Assembly: GCA_963971305.1 (NCBI GenBank)
Contig: OZ020309.1
Span: 18,779,001 to 18,843,000, forward strand
Direction: 5' to 3'
Length of the DNA stretch: 64,000 bases
Source: Arcuatula senhousia
Taxonomy: Eukaryota > Mollusca > Bivalvia > Mytilida > Mytilidae
Part shown: in pieces, positions 28,201 to 43,200 of the stretch
Layout of the letters: each line of letters opens with the position of its first letter
How positions within the stretch are numbered: the first letter of the stretch is position 1
Notes under the pieces: model-generated
The model's input: the letters and a program-made list of their open reading frames with translations, nothing else
Told to the model about the DNA's origin: nothing
Databases searched by the model: none
Made by a program: the position numbers and the translations under genes

Positions 28201-31200
28201 CTTCGAACAAAGTGTTATATCAAAGTTAGACAAACTGTCTATTCTAAGATTGGCCGTCAGCTTTCTCAGGACTAAATCATATTTTCAAGGTAAGTCACTT
28301 ATGGAAAAACTGACCTAAACGGAACCCTGAATAAACTGAAAGCCTTTCTAAATTGAACTGGTTTTCAAGTTCATTTTTATACATTTGTTTAATCTGTAAA
28401 AAGGAAACCCTGGAATAGTGAGTTGTTGTGTTGCAAATCATAGATTTTATTAAATGTTTTCTATATACTGCAAGAACTTTGTGAAGTGTTTGTAACGTCA
28501 TTGTACCATGTTTCTATGTGTAAATATTGTATCTATGTAAAAACAGATGTGATCCTCCATTAAATGTTCTTTTATATAAACATGGAAGTATTAAATTGAC
28601 AGGAATTACAACAGCCTCACTTCAAACGTTCCATCTGCGTTACCGCAAAATCGTCAAGTACCTACTAATAACGTCATACTGATCGAAGTTTTGCCTATCT
28701 TCTTAGTCGAAATCCTTAACTATGAGTGGTTTTATTATCGAAAAATTATGACCGCACAAATAGAGTATCTATTAATTTTTTTTTAAAATGCAAGTAGTAA
28801 AATATTAATATGTATTAGAACAATTTGCATGTATTAACTAAGTAAACAACAGCTTTAATTTTATTTTATTTTAGGAGTCAGGTCCTTATTTTTAAAGTAT
28901 GGGATTATAATATTATAAGATTTGGGGTCTATCTTCATTGTTTGCAGTTGCATCCTTTGATTTTTCTATTAAAATATATTTAAAGAAATTCGTTGCTATT
29001 GTAATCTTCATTTTACCTTTTTAAATCATTGCGCGTTGCCATTCTTTTAATAAATTCTGATGCATTTTGTCAAATTCTTTACATTTTTGTTCTCAAGTGT
29101 CAAGACAGAATTGGGAAGAAAATCGGGCATCTTTTCACAAAACTAAAACAATTCAGTTTATGATTTCTTTTTTTATAGATAATAATATGAATTTTGTAAA
29201 ATCATAACATGGTGCGGGTCTAGTTTTTTGTGTTATATTCAGTGTAATAACTACAAAAATTACGAAAAATTTCTGTATGTCACGATAAATTTCTTTCACT
29301 TTTTGTTAGTTTTTGGAGTATCCTACAACATCCTACACATTAACGACACATACCACAAAGAAGAAAACTCTTTCCACTGGAAGACCATAATATTTTCATA
29401 ATCAGAAAAGATCAGATGTATAAGTAAGCACAGTTTTTAAAAAATATGCTTTCTTCAAATAATCAATAACTGAGCAAATTCTTTATCTTCATCGTGCCAT
29501 AACTTTGCTCAATGTTGACCGATTTTTGTCATTTTTTCAATCTTTACTTTCGAATAGGTAGTAGAAGCCGTTGCAACCAGGTAATTGCACGGCAAGGGAA
29601 CCACAGGCGGTCCCGTATCCTTATTAATAGTGTTACTGATAAAGGCCACCGATAGTAAACCCACGTGACGTTTTTCTTCAAAATTGGTGCCGGAAACGCA
29701 GACCGTCTTCAAGCGTGTTATCGCCTACTTGATAAACTGAGTCGGTACCTTTATTATCTACAGATAAATAGTGGGAAATTAATTGTGTTAATTTATTGTT
29801 GTAATTCCTGTCAATTTAATACTTCCATGATATAAACAACTCATAATTATCATGAGATGCCTATGACAGTTGTCTTAAATGGCTACTTAGGAAGCATGCA
29901 TGCGGCAAAAATAGACTATAAACTTTGATTTGCCTGATGCTTTAAGCATTTTACATATTAACTATGTACCGATATGATATTTTACAATACAATAAATACT
30001 AAGTCATCATATCACTATGTTTATAAAACTTTTAGTAGGTTATAGTGATATACATGATATACTCATACTTCTCTAAATTTCATTTCGACAAAGGAAATAA
30101 AGGATGTCATAATAGAAATGTTTATAGAATTCAATGGCATCCTTCAATTGACAATTTTATGACCATATATAACAATTAGAAACTATGAAAATTAAGATAT
30201 ATTTTGTTATACAATACAAATATTCATACCAAAATTAACTTCTATGCGTAACATTATACGACGATAAATCAAGTTGTCAGCATCGTTATTACGGAATGAC
30301 CACACATATTTACGCCATTATCACATGACTTGGGCAAATTAACGAGAACATTGCCTGACCACGACACATACAGAAGCCAAAGTCAATACTTCCACACACG
30401 TAATTCATCATATCATTTTTGAAGCTGAATTATGTCAATGGAGATTAAATGTAGGGTCAATTTTTTTTTCTAAAAAGGTCTATAAATTTGATAGAGTGAC
30501 GTTGTACTTTTATAATATAAACTTTTTGGAGGGGATGGATATGTAGCATGTCCACATTTTCAAATAGTAAAATTTTGTCAAAACAGTTTAGAAAATTCAA
30601 TGGAAAAAGTTACTAACCCCGACTGTGATTGCTTTACAAGCCTCTCAAACTTAAAAGAAATTGAGTGCAATTCATTGCTCAAATTACATGAGTCTTGGAC
30701 TATACTTTATTACAGTTTCAACATTTGAATGCCTTTTGAACACTTTTGACTTTCAAGTGCCCCATTTGTTCCTCCTCTGGCTTCAACCAGGCTTCAACAA
30801 CACATAAATTTATCAAGAAAGCACATGGACCTATATTCTTCAGACAGAAATTATGGATCCCAAGGTCACAAAATTATTGCAAAGGAAATATTCAATTGAC
30901 TACAAATTATACAAAACAATGAAGTTGATGAATATAACAATGCATTATTGTTTTCGAATGAAGATTGATTATTATTTGTGTATTGCTTTTACCTTTCAAT
31001 TAGTAATTACATATAATTATGCCCAACCAATCATACTTCTATATTAAAAATATGATGAATGGAACTTTAATGAAATTACTTTTATACAATTGTTAATTAA
31101 TGGCATTTTGAAACTTTTTTTATGATGATGAAAAAATTAAATAAAAGTACATGTATGCTTCTCGATTTTAAGTAGGGAAATCCAGACAGTTTTTTTTTAA

Positions 31201-34200
31201 GGGTCTTTAAAAAAAGGAAACGTGTACTTTTGTTTCTTTCAATTCATAAAGTATCCAAAAACCTTTTTTCTTTGACTTAGACTGATTTGTAATGAATATT
31301 GAATACAAATATCAAGGTTCAGTCATAATAAATTGATGCTTAAAAGCATGGTTTTTTTTCAAGTTTTCCATATTTAAAGTGTCAACGAGGTAACTGCTTT
31401 AAAACTTTATGGCAGTCTTTAAATAAAAGACCATTTTTCACAAAAAGAAAAAAAAACAGTTCCCTATGTAGTTTTAAATTGATACCTTTGGGCTACTATG
31501 GACATATGCTAAAGTTATGGTCTATCAACCTTATATAGCTGAATGGACCTAAATGAATTGATATGAGGTCATCTACCTTAAGCATCTGTATGGTTGATCT
31601 GTCTATGATCAACTTATTGAATCACTTGATTTTGACGTTGTAATTGATAAGAAAAAATATTGCCAAAAACAACACTAAAACACAGACTGATTCAGGGAGT
31701 AAGCCTCTCTGCCCCACTTATGAATTTTGTTTGGGTTGAATATAAGGGAAATTATTAAAGCATGCCAAGGTTGTGTCCCCACTAAGTAAAGTGTACAGAT
31801 ATCCCATTCAAACAGGCATGTAGGTCTAGAGCCATTTGTGGTTTGTGGTACTTGACACATTTATGATGAGCATAGTGACCAAGCCAGTTAGAGATAGAGA
31901 AAATTCATTACGATATCTTCTAACGGGTTTAATCCACCATTTCATTTGAAATGCCTATACGTTGAAATCTATCATTTTTCCATATGTATGTCTTCCATAT
32001 TTAGTCTTTTCTCTAGGACATTGAGATTCATCTTCCAAGTTCGGTAATTTTGTTATTACCTTTATTTTTTTTACGCTTGCCTAATTAAGAGCATTGCCAC
32101 AGTCAGTCGCACTTTGTCTATACTACTAGGCAACACTGAAACCCACAGTTGGTCATGTTTTTTGAACAATTTTAACAGTGGAAGAGTATTGAATGGTTGA
32201 CATTGAATAAGAGATTTAGTTCTTAATTTAGTTCATATTTTCTTATAGTATTGCGGTTGCGAATTGTGCATAATCACCAGCAATTTTGATTTAAGGTCAT
32301 AAGTCTGAAAGGGCAAAGACAAAACCAGTTAACAGGAACAGACAACACAAAAACACAAAAATGCAAAAACAACCAAATAGCAATCAACAACGCGAACTCA
32401 AGTCGTAACGATATCAGACAATAACGTACTGAATTACAATTTTATATTTATTGTTTAAGATAAATGCAATATAATCTACGATAATTTTAAATAAAAAACA
32501 AAATTAAGATTTATTATCAAATTTATGCTAAAATTAAAACACTTATGTGCAATGAGGTGAACATTGAATTGTATTTATGGTGATTCAAGGGAGATAATCA
32601 ACTCCCGATACATTCTAATAATGCAAATTGATTTGCTAATCACATACAAATCAGAAATTTCTCCTATTTGTTATTAAAATGATACAGATTTTTCTATAGA
32701 AAAAAGGTTTTTAATGACAATTCATGATGATTTTTATCTAGAAAAAAGAAATTATATTAAGTTGTAAATGAATCTAGAATTTGTATAAAAATCATTGAGA
32801 TTTTGTTCACATCAATAGTTTTGAAATTGATATAACAAAAAATTTGATTGGGGATGAATTTTGGTATTCTGGAAATGTAGAGAATCAAAAACAGCCCTTA
32901 AAAGCTGAATGTCCAATTTCTAAAGCAGCAAATTTTGACCAAAGTGTTACATGAAAAGAACTCTAAAATGCCATTGAACACAAATAGTGTAGGATATTAT
33001 TTAAGAAGCTGAGATGATGCTTATTTCAATAAATAAGTTGCATTTATGTAGTTAGCTTAGGGGGTTTCAAAATCCAAAAATGAAGAAATATAAATAACAA
33101 CAAAGTTCCAGGCAATAAATTTTGCTACGCCTGACGCGCCTTTCGTCTATTCAAGACTCATCAGAGGCGCTTTACCAAAAGTTGAAATTGCCAAATGAGT
33201 TTTGTAAAATATTGTCACAGCTCATGTTAAAAGTCCATAGAAAACAACTTTGTCATATATGCATTTACAAAGTTATTGGAATAAATAAATTATCCTTGGC
33301 AATAGTATTTTGTCTGTCAGTAGTAATATTGACCTTTCCTTAAGGTCAATTACACATGATATAATCACAAACATGTTCATTTTACCAGCCTTTTGATATA
33401 AGTATTATTGACCTCCCACAAGGTCAATAATTAATGGTATTACCCTCTCAATGAGGTAATAGTATAAGGCCATTATCACCTTTCTTGTAACAGCCCAATC
33501 TATTATAATTAGAATTAGAATTATTTATTGTCAAAACACATTTACAATAAATGGTTATAACACATTAATACATGAACATATTCTTAAATCAAACGAAATT
33601 AAAGACTATATATTACAGTAATAAACCTTGGGTGGTGGCAACTCAAAAATGGATCATGCATTAATCCTGCATGTATATATAATTTTAATCACAAAAGCCT
33701 TTCATTATTTGAATATAAATATAAGGTTTTTTTTCAAATTACATAAAAATGTGGGGTGACCATAATGACTTAATTTTTTCCTTGACAATTGTTTATGTAT
33801 TTAATTAAAGCTTTATGTACTATTAAAGAACTGCTATTTAGAATTAAAGGTATTTTGTAGTCGGTTAATGAGTCTAAATTCTTAAAACAACATTTGAGTT
33901 TAATAATTAATTCTTTTCTAAAAGTTGTATAAGCCGGACAATGAACAAAGAAATGCATTTCATCTTCAATTGCACCGGTGTCACATTTTGGACATATTCT
34001 GTTGTTTTGGGGAATATTTAATTGACTATCAATAGATACCTTTCTGTTCATAAAAGGTGCAGTTCTTCATTTTGTAGGACACTAGTTTGACAAAAATGGC
34101 TTTAACTGAATAAATACTAGTTAAAGAACCAAAAGGGGTTAGGAATAGTTATTTGAAATGACCATGACATGGTTTTTAGGAATTTTTAATAGGCAGGGAC

Positions 34201-37200
34201 TGATAAAACAATAAAGTCTTTTGCCCAAGCCAATAGATTTCAAGCTGGACTTCTCTTAATGAAAAAAAAGATCCCATATATGTATAGAATTTATGCGGAA
34301 AAATTTGGCCTTGGTCTGATTTTCCTTCCTTGATTGAGGCTATATGTTTTGTTGTCAAGATTTCTAGTTTTAATATTCTAAAAACATAACAATCTCACAA
34401 GTTTATACCAATTTTAACAATGTAAAGCCATATCACTCCTATAACAGAAGATAATGAGATGTAGTGTACGCCACATAGCCCACATAAAGGAGCAACAATT
34501 TAAAAAGACCACAATGAAAAACAGCCATCAATCAACAAGGCCAGTACTGGCTTTGCATTATAACTTATAATATTCGTTTTAAAATTATTAAAAGATTTTA
34601 AGGGTGTTCTTTTCAAATGCATATATGTGTATATATGAAACATATATCCAATATATTTATCATCTACCATCTTTTTATGAGGTCAGGGTTGTTCAATATT
34701 AGTTAAATAATCATCTTTCTAAATGGTTAAACCATAGACATTAAGTTTTATCCAATGGGCTATTGAATAGGTTAAGAATTGTACAAATGTACTCTATGTA
34801 AAAATCAATGGGCAGACAATGTGAAGCAATTATTTACATAAATACAAATTTATTTATAATACGGGTGTGTGATTTAATTGGAAAACAATTTAGAACATCA
34901 TAGTACACACAATAATAATAAATCTGTAAAAATTACGCATCGATTTGTTTTGTGACGAGCTCTATTTAACAGTTCAAACGGTACTTTAGAGCATTTCCGG
35001 AGACGACAATGTTCAAAATGATTTTACAACAATGAAAAGAAATTAAAATAATTTTGCAGCATGGGTTTTTAATTTGCATTTATGTTTGACAAATCAAGTT
35101 TGAAAATAGCGACATGTTCGCCCTTTTATTTTTTGTATTATTAGGTAATTTTAATCCGATTGTTCAAGAGTTTTATAGAGTGCTTGCGACTCTGTTGAAA
35201 AGAGAAAAAAACCTTTGAAGCGATAATTAAGGAAGGAAAAGTCAGATGTTTATAGTTTCAAAAGATTATTACTACAGATTTTGAGATAGTAGCACAGGTG
35301 GTAAAAAATACATGGGATTGTATATTAATTTTGATATCATATACTTTTGTGTCAAACTTTATAACCAAAAAAATTCCTTAATATTTTTATTGCTGACCTT
35401 TTGATATGAAAATGAAAGGAACTGATTACCCATAGCAGGTTTAGCAAGTTTCAATCTAAAAGATCAAAGCAGGGGTGGATCAGGAAATTTTGCGAAAGGG
35501 GGGTTCCACATACTGCGTTCTGTGGGCCAAAAGGGGGGTTCTAGACCAGTTTTGCTAAAAATCTACACAAAAATTTAAAAATTTTGAGGAAAGTGGGGGT
35601 TCGGACCTCCGGACCCCCCCCCCCTGGATCCGCCACTGCAAAGGGAAGGTCATTGACATTTTCTTTGATCAATTGTCAAAAACTTTTGTTGTGTTTCTAT
35701 TCTTTTATTTTATTACATTTATTCAAGAAAAAAAATTAAGCTTGTTGATTAAAAAAAGAGAAAAACACATTAAAAAATCCTGAAAAAATTAATATAATGT
35801 TGTGGTAAAAAAAACAATTGTTTATTGTCTTTGATAATTTATGACCCAGCATGGAAGCTATTAGACAAATAGACTACACAGGTGAAATAATGAGTCTAAA
35901 AGGTTTTTATTACCCATAATTCTACAGGTTTTGCTAATTATTACGACTCTTATGTGATCGAAAATGGAAAGGAAATTGTACAAAATATTTCTCTATAAGC
36001 ATCCGGCGTGTGTCATATCACGTCGATATGCTAAAAGACGTCATTATTCAAAGATGGCAGCCAACATCGCAAACTTGGATAAAATTACACATCAGCGTTA
36101 GAATTAATTGACTATATTAACTTGCACAAGACATTAAAAAAGTTTACAAAACGTCCGCCATTATCTTCTTGGCTATTCAGAATGGGAGAGTGAATGTTAA
36201 TTATTTCCTCCAACTATCGGACAACCGACTGACGGTCTATTATTGGGGTGGTACCTTACGTGGGTCGTTACAGGGATCATATTGGACTGATTATTATTTA
36301 TATCTTTGTCGTAAAGACATTTCATTTCCGTCAGGAAGTAAATAACGCTGCCATGTAGAAAAGAAGCGTAACGTCTCACAGCGGAGCATTGTGCAAATAG
36401 AAGATGGTTGCTACTTTGAAATTATTGTATGAATAATAATAGAGGTTTAAAGGTTTTGAAAAATATGGGTAATGGTGACTTAGAACTTTGGAAGATTTTA
36501 TGAATTTTAGGAGTATGAATTTAATTTATTTTCAAGTTCATACCATCCATTACTATCTTTACATATCCTTCATACATAAAGTTGCAGTGTTCTTATTCTC
36601 AATGGTGGATCTAGAAATTTTCTTAGAAAGGGGGTGGCAAATTTTCAGGCCCTCGTTTTACTAAAGGTTGTAAGTCCTAAGTTTGGTCATAACTCTTCAA
36701 TATTCTATATTATTTTACAACTCATCCTATGTCGTAGGTTCTTAAGTAAAACAAGGGCCAGGTCCTCAACTTGCTTCAGCAACTTCCTATATATTCAATC
36801 AAATTATTTTCATAAAAGGCCCCCAAGGCCCCCCTCTGTTAATCCACCACTAGTTCTTATCCCATGGCCAATGAAGTATTAATCTTTAAAAGAAGAAGAA
36901 AAAGTTATGTTGAAAAAACAAAGCCTGACAGACAGAATTTTTTCTAAAAAAAATGTAAAAAATCGCAAATTCATTGGAAAGAAAGATTATCATTCAGATT
37001 CACACAGGATGGCATTTGGTGTCAATTGACTTTTGTAAAAAATATAACTCAATATATGAATGCAAACCTACATTTTTAGAGTCCTTCTTAAGAAGTGATA
37101 TGGGGGTATTTTGTCTTTTAGACATATTCATGTTTGTATAGGCTTGACATTTTCTTTTTTTTTGTGGGGTTGGTTGGTTATGATTTGAACAACCTAATTG

Positions 37201-40200
37201 TGTTACATAATTTGAAGCTATGTAAAATAATTCATGTGTTTTCATTTTATTATTTGATAAAAGAGCCTTGTAAGTGTCTCAAAATAAAATCAAATTTAGA
37301 AATATAAAACTTAAAGAGTGACAAGTATCACACCAGTATTTTGCTATCCTTTTCACTCTTAATGTTGAAACATGCATTTGAAACATGTCTTAAAATTTGA
37401 AACTAATTTGAGCATGTCTATTGTACAAAAGAGGTTACAGGTACAAAATGATCATTCAAACAACATCTATATGGGCATATAATGGAGTCTTGGTATAGAT
37501 TTCAATTTAATTACGGATTGCATTTCATATATTTTTCTGTAGTCTTTTCATATTTGTAATATTTGGTTTTGATATGTACAAATAGTAAAATAAGCACAAT
37601 TTTGATATGATATTATAATTGATATACAGGCTCATGCATTTTTATGCCCCATCTACGAAAGTAGGGGCACATATTGTTAGAGCTCTTCTGTCCCAAATGT
37701 TTCAAAAATGTGATATGGGGTGTTATGTCTTTTTGGACATATTAATGTTTAGTAGTCTTTTCATATTGGGGGGGGGGGTAAAATTGGTTATTGTATGAAC
37801 AAATAGTAAACTACAGCATATTATTTTGATATGATATATTAGTTTGCAGGCCCCTGCATTTTGTTCAACATGTTTAGTTGTATTAGCAATCTCAAGATCA
37901 AATTTTCTTTGAATTTACTTTTTCATATCTTTTGATCTTGACCCCTCTAATGATTTTCTCAATAGATGAGATAGTATTGCACATGGTTTTTTTTCATATT
38001 TTTTTAAGTGTCTTCAATTTTTATTATTATCTCATATTAAAAAAAAATTAACTGTATTCATAAATCTAAAAAAAAAATGATGTGGGTAAAGATTTTTTTT
38101 AAGTACTTGTATAATCAAACCATTTGTTAACAATTTCTTCCTACTTTTTAGCTCACCTGACCCGAAGGGTCATGTGAGCTATTGTCATCGTTAGGCGTCC
38201 GTCGTCCGTCCGTCCGTCGTCCGTCCTTCGTCCGTTAACTTTTCTTCAAAGGTCTTCTTCTCTAAAACCACTGAAGGGATTGCTTTGAAACTTGGTATAC
38301 TTGATCTTTAGGATGTCCTCTACCAAGTTTGTGAATTATATATACGTTGACCAACCAACATGGCCACCGTTGCTAAAAATAGAACAGGGGGGTCAGACCA
38401 TTGTTTTTGGCTTATAACTCGAAAAGTATAAGAGATATAGAAAATCCGAAGCAACCTACCTTGTTCATCATCAAAAGCTCTACAAATCTCTCCATTGAGT
38501 CGAAGTTGTGAAACGACTTCTTATAGGAGTTATTGCCCTTTAATCGTCAAAATTGATCATTTTTGCAGTTTTTGGACAATATCTTGAAAACCGTTAGAGC
38601 TACAGGAAAAGTTTGCATTGCAGAATTGTTTTGCTCATTGAGATCTACAAAAATGATTTCAGGGTCAAAATTGTCAGATCAGCCATTTAAGAGTTATTCC
38701 CCTTTAACTGTTTTTTTTTTTTCATTAATTTTAACTGATTTTCAAAAATCTTCTTCTCTGAAACCACTGAAGGGATTGCATTGATACTTGGTATACTTGA
38801 TCTTTAGGATGTCCTCTGCCAAGTTTGTGAATTATGTACATGTCGACTAACCAACATGGCCGCCATTGCTAAAAATAGAATAGGGGGTTAGACCATTGTT
38901 TTTGGCTTATAACTCGAAAAATATAAATGATAGAGAAAAATCCGAAAAGGTCCTTACAGGAGTTATTGCCCTTTAACTGTTTTTTATATTATTTAAAACT
39001 GATTTCCAAAAATCTTCTATGAAACCACTGAAGGGATTGTTTTGTAACTTTGTATACTTGAAAGTTTTGAAATTTATCCAAACTTTGGCATAAGAGATCA
39101 GGTGAGCGATTCAGGCTCCTGGGAGCCTCTAGTTCAAAATCATAGAGGAAATATTTTTTGTGGTATGCCTTTTCTTTTGTAATCTTACATCAGATAATGT
39201 GTATAAAATGACAGTTTTATAGGAGGGGTGTGAGCCGAGCTTTCCGTAGGTTAGTCCTGATCCTAATCTTGATTGTTTATTATTCGGGGTCAATAGTAAT
39301 TTAAACAAAAATATATAATTTTCAATACTATTAGGTTTGACTTCGACAAATCTCTGTCTCCGCATAATGGTTTAATGGATAGCTCATAAAAATTATTTTG
39401 TGAATCACTGTTTGTGTATGTCTTATTTAAATCCAAATTTAAAAGTCATAAATAGATAAATTATATTTTCATAACTTCCATATGTATAACAGTATTGGAC
39501 TTAAGTGTTGAACTTGGAATAGGATTTCATGGAAGATTTAAAAAAAAAATTGTATGAATTTTGATGTATCAATAATTAGTTCTAAACCTATAGAGGTCAA
39601 TTTAAGTCCCCCTTCCTGAGAGAAATTGTAGCAATTTTGACAACCTGGTGCCTAATAGTGGACACCTTAAAAGGCTCTTTTTTGGGATACTAAATTTTGG
39701 TGCAATATTTTTTAATGAAATCATTGCCTCTCCCATCAGTTTATGTAAAATAAATGCAAATTTTATCAGTTTTCAAATATTCTGATATTCCTTATTCTTA
39801 TTCAATAAGAAACTTGGCAGATTGAATGAGATTGTTTCATGACAATTCCTTTTTTAGTCTCAATAAAAAACAGGAATGTTTGTGATGAAATTTCTATGAA
39901 AACATTCAATCATTCGGAAACATTACGACTTAAAACAAATTAGCTCAAATCATTCAATATTGGTTAAGATCATAACATTATATTCAACTTATTAGCATAG
40001 TACCCCGTGTCGGGCCGGCAAACCATTCAAAACTCCTGCAGGTTGAATTAGTTTTTAATTCTTCGATAATCGGTAGAATTTATTGTTCGAAGATGAAAGA
40101 CGTTTATTCAGTCGCTGAAATTAACCCGAAGAACAAACCTTGAATGGAAATCCTACTTTTGTCATCATTCAGACTTAAATTAGATTAGAAATGGATATAT

Positions 40201-43200
40201 CCCTTTGTCAATTTACCGTAAAATTCATAAGCTGATTTCTTGCTTTTGAACGTAGTTTGAAATATTCAACGATGATCAGGTCTTTGCTGTGTTTGAAAGA
40301 GCGAATAAAATCAAAACATGTGTCTATTTGAAAGGTGATTGCCTCAAATTAGTATTTCAATAAACAAATATGGATATTAGGACAATTTTTTTATTACGGA
40401 AAAATAAATTAATTAGCTATATCTCTTGCTCGATTAAAAGATTACTCATTGAAGCATGACTTGAACAGATGGTGGTTTTTATTTACTATAGAATTGATAC
40501 ACTGTTGCTTTTTATGTGTATTTGAATTCTGCAATATTTTCCGCATTAACCCCTGGATACAAATCTATCAACGAATAATTAGATCTGTTGATCCGAAAAA
40601 GATACATGCTGTTAAAATCATTATTTTGATTATTTCATCCTCTTACACCAAAGCAAATAATTTGATTAGCCTTTAACTTCAATCTAAGGTTTATTATAGA
40701 GCATAATAACAATTCTTGGGAGTTTTAATGCCCCACTAACTGAAGTGGAGGGGCATTTAGTGTTTGTTTCCGTTTGTTTGTCCATCTTAAATTCAGACTT
40801 ACCTTCAGATTCATTGAAGATGTTGACAGGTGTAAAATCATGTTCTTTGGACATACATGTATTCTTATTTTCAATAGAAAGTTGCATTTTTATGCCCCAT
40901 TACAAAAGAACGAGGGACACATAGTGATTGGGTCCCTTTCTCTGTCCGTTCAATGTGAGATGGGCATTATGTCTTTCAGAGATATTCCGATTACCTGTAG
41001 CTAATTTTTTAAAATTTACTTGTGTGTTTTAAAATTCTGCTTCTCATATTTGATTATAAAAAAAAATTGGCAAAAGTTATCCAATTTTTAAAATCTTTTA
41101 AGCTAATATATTCTCCATTTACATGAATAATCTAGCTTTTACTACATGACCCATATTCATTATCCATCAGATAAAGATCGAAGAAATTTAATTATCGCTT
41201 TATACATTTCGCCAAACTAAGATGGGCACCATCAAGTCATCTTAGATCAGCCGTTAGTCCATTAACGCTGCTTACGATATTATGCAATATAAAATATTCT
41301 CCGTCTATAATTGAAGGTTTAGCTACTATATTGATATGCAATTAAAAACGTGTTCAAAAGGCTTAAAGATGGATTTTGTATCTCTCTGTCCATTTCGCTG
41401 GAAAAATCGTCTAGCTGCATTAGGGTAATTTCGTAGTAGGGGAAATCTGAGACACAAAAAATGTCAAAATTATGAAGATATTATAGATTTTGTACATGAT
41501 TTATATTCTTATGTAAAAATGAATTAGATGGGGGTTTTATGACTGTTTACTTAAAGATGAAGATATCGTAGCCTTTTATGCATTCTTAAATTCTTTTTAA
41601 CTTCATGGAGAAAATTATTACTCAGTATTTTATTTCAATGTGTAGCTTTAAAGGAAAGCATTTTGTTTACATTTGATCAAAGATCACTTTTTGATTAATA
41701 AAAGATATATATATACTTAATAAGTTAATAATTTAATATGAAAATAATGAAAATTATTTATTTTTTTAAGCAAGTGTAAAATATTAAAATATTTTTTTTT
41801 TGGTCAGTCTGACACAATTCATGTATATGATGTTTTTCTGTGATTTTTCTTACAATTTCAAGCAAGAAATATAGAGCATATATTTAATACCTATATTAAA
41901 TATGTAATATTTATTGCAGCACAAAGCACCCTTTTAGATAATGTTTTAACGTTGTAAAATATCTGTCTTGTATATTCAGAATGTTCCTTTTGAAATATAG
42001 ATTAAATATTTCCTTTTATCCATATAATTACTTTATAATATGAAAAGTGCATAAAATATAAGTTTAAATAAAGACCAAGATCTAAATCATTTGATAATAT
42101 TCAGCTGAGCTGTTAAAATGTCTTTCATACTTTAAAAAAGGTCGTGATGTAAAATTAAACGCTCGTCACATGCAAAGGGATAATTTTCTTCAATTGAAAA
42201 CTAATTTCTTATGTATTTTTAACACTCTACATTGACTGAGTCCGTCTTTCAGCATATCGACAAAAAAAAAACGCTTCCATATATAAAAGCTAAATGTATC
42301 GTGACTGCTCATAACGGAAATATCACATGTTCAGCGAAATGCTTTTTAAGCACTGATTTCAGGAAACTAAAACAGACAATTCCCCTCACCAACAATTTTG
42401 TTCCTCACGCAACATAACAAAACATTCTGTATGTGTTGTATGTAGCTGTCTCAACAGTTATAAACAATGGACCTGTCATTCAAACATGGCCGACGCCACG
42501 AAACATTGCATGACGCATGCAAGCAGATATTCATTTATAACAATCAAACATTACTTTTTATAACATGGACAATTACAGTTCTTTAAAATGATATCAGTCG
42601 ACATTAATTTTAGACTAATTGAGGCTAAATTTATTAACTACTGTTATATTTTTCCGTCTGAATATATAAGGCTTTTAGAAATGCAACAGTTTCATTTGCA
42701 TGTAGGTTGAAAGTGTTTATTATAATTAAAGAGCTGATTTTTCTGGTGATGTCAAAAGTTAACAATGGATCTAAACTCTATGTGTGTTGGTTTTTTTGTT
42801 GGTGTTCTTTTTTAATATCACTAACCTTTGTTTGAAAGAAACAAAAGAAAGGATGATTTCTATACAATAGTTCACAGAACATTTTTTGATACGTGATTAC
42901 TGTTCTTATTGTAACCTCCGAAAAGGTCCAAATTAATGAAAGAAATTTCTTAAATGGGAGTTAATTAACAGTAAAGTAATTTTATACGAAATCGGTACCG
43001 GTAGAACCTGATTGAAACATTGATTCTCGACCTCCAGGGAGTCGACAACCTGACTGAAATTGACGTTTGAACTGTCAATCAAGGAATAATTTTACCGATT
43101 TTAATTAATAATTGAATTGTAATTAACAGAAAACTGCATTGGCATCAAAGAGTTGTTATTGTTAGAAGTAATGAAATGCTGCAGTTGCTTTATATAGAAA

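Noticed and set aside
37645..37669. Head hairpins interpreted as microRNA precursors
   Set aside because: Stems are short (8-15 bp) and always followed by the same repeat bodies, so transposon structure is the simpler reading.
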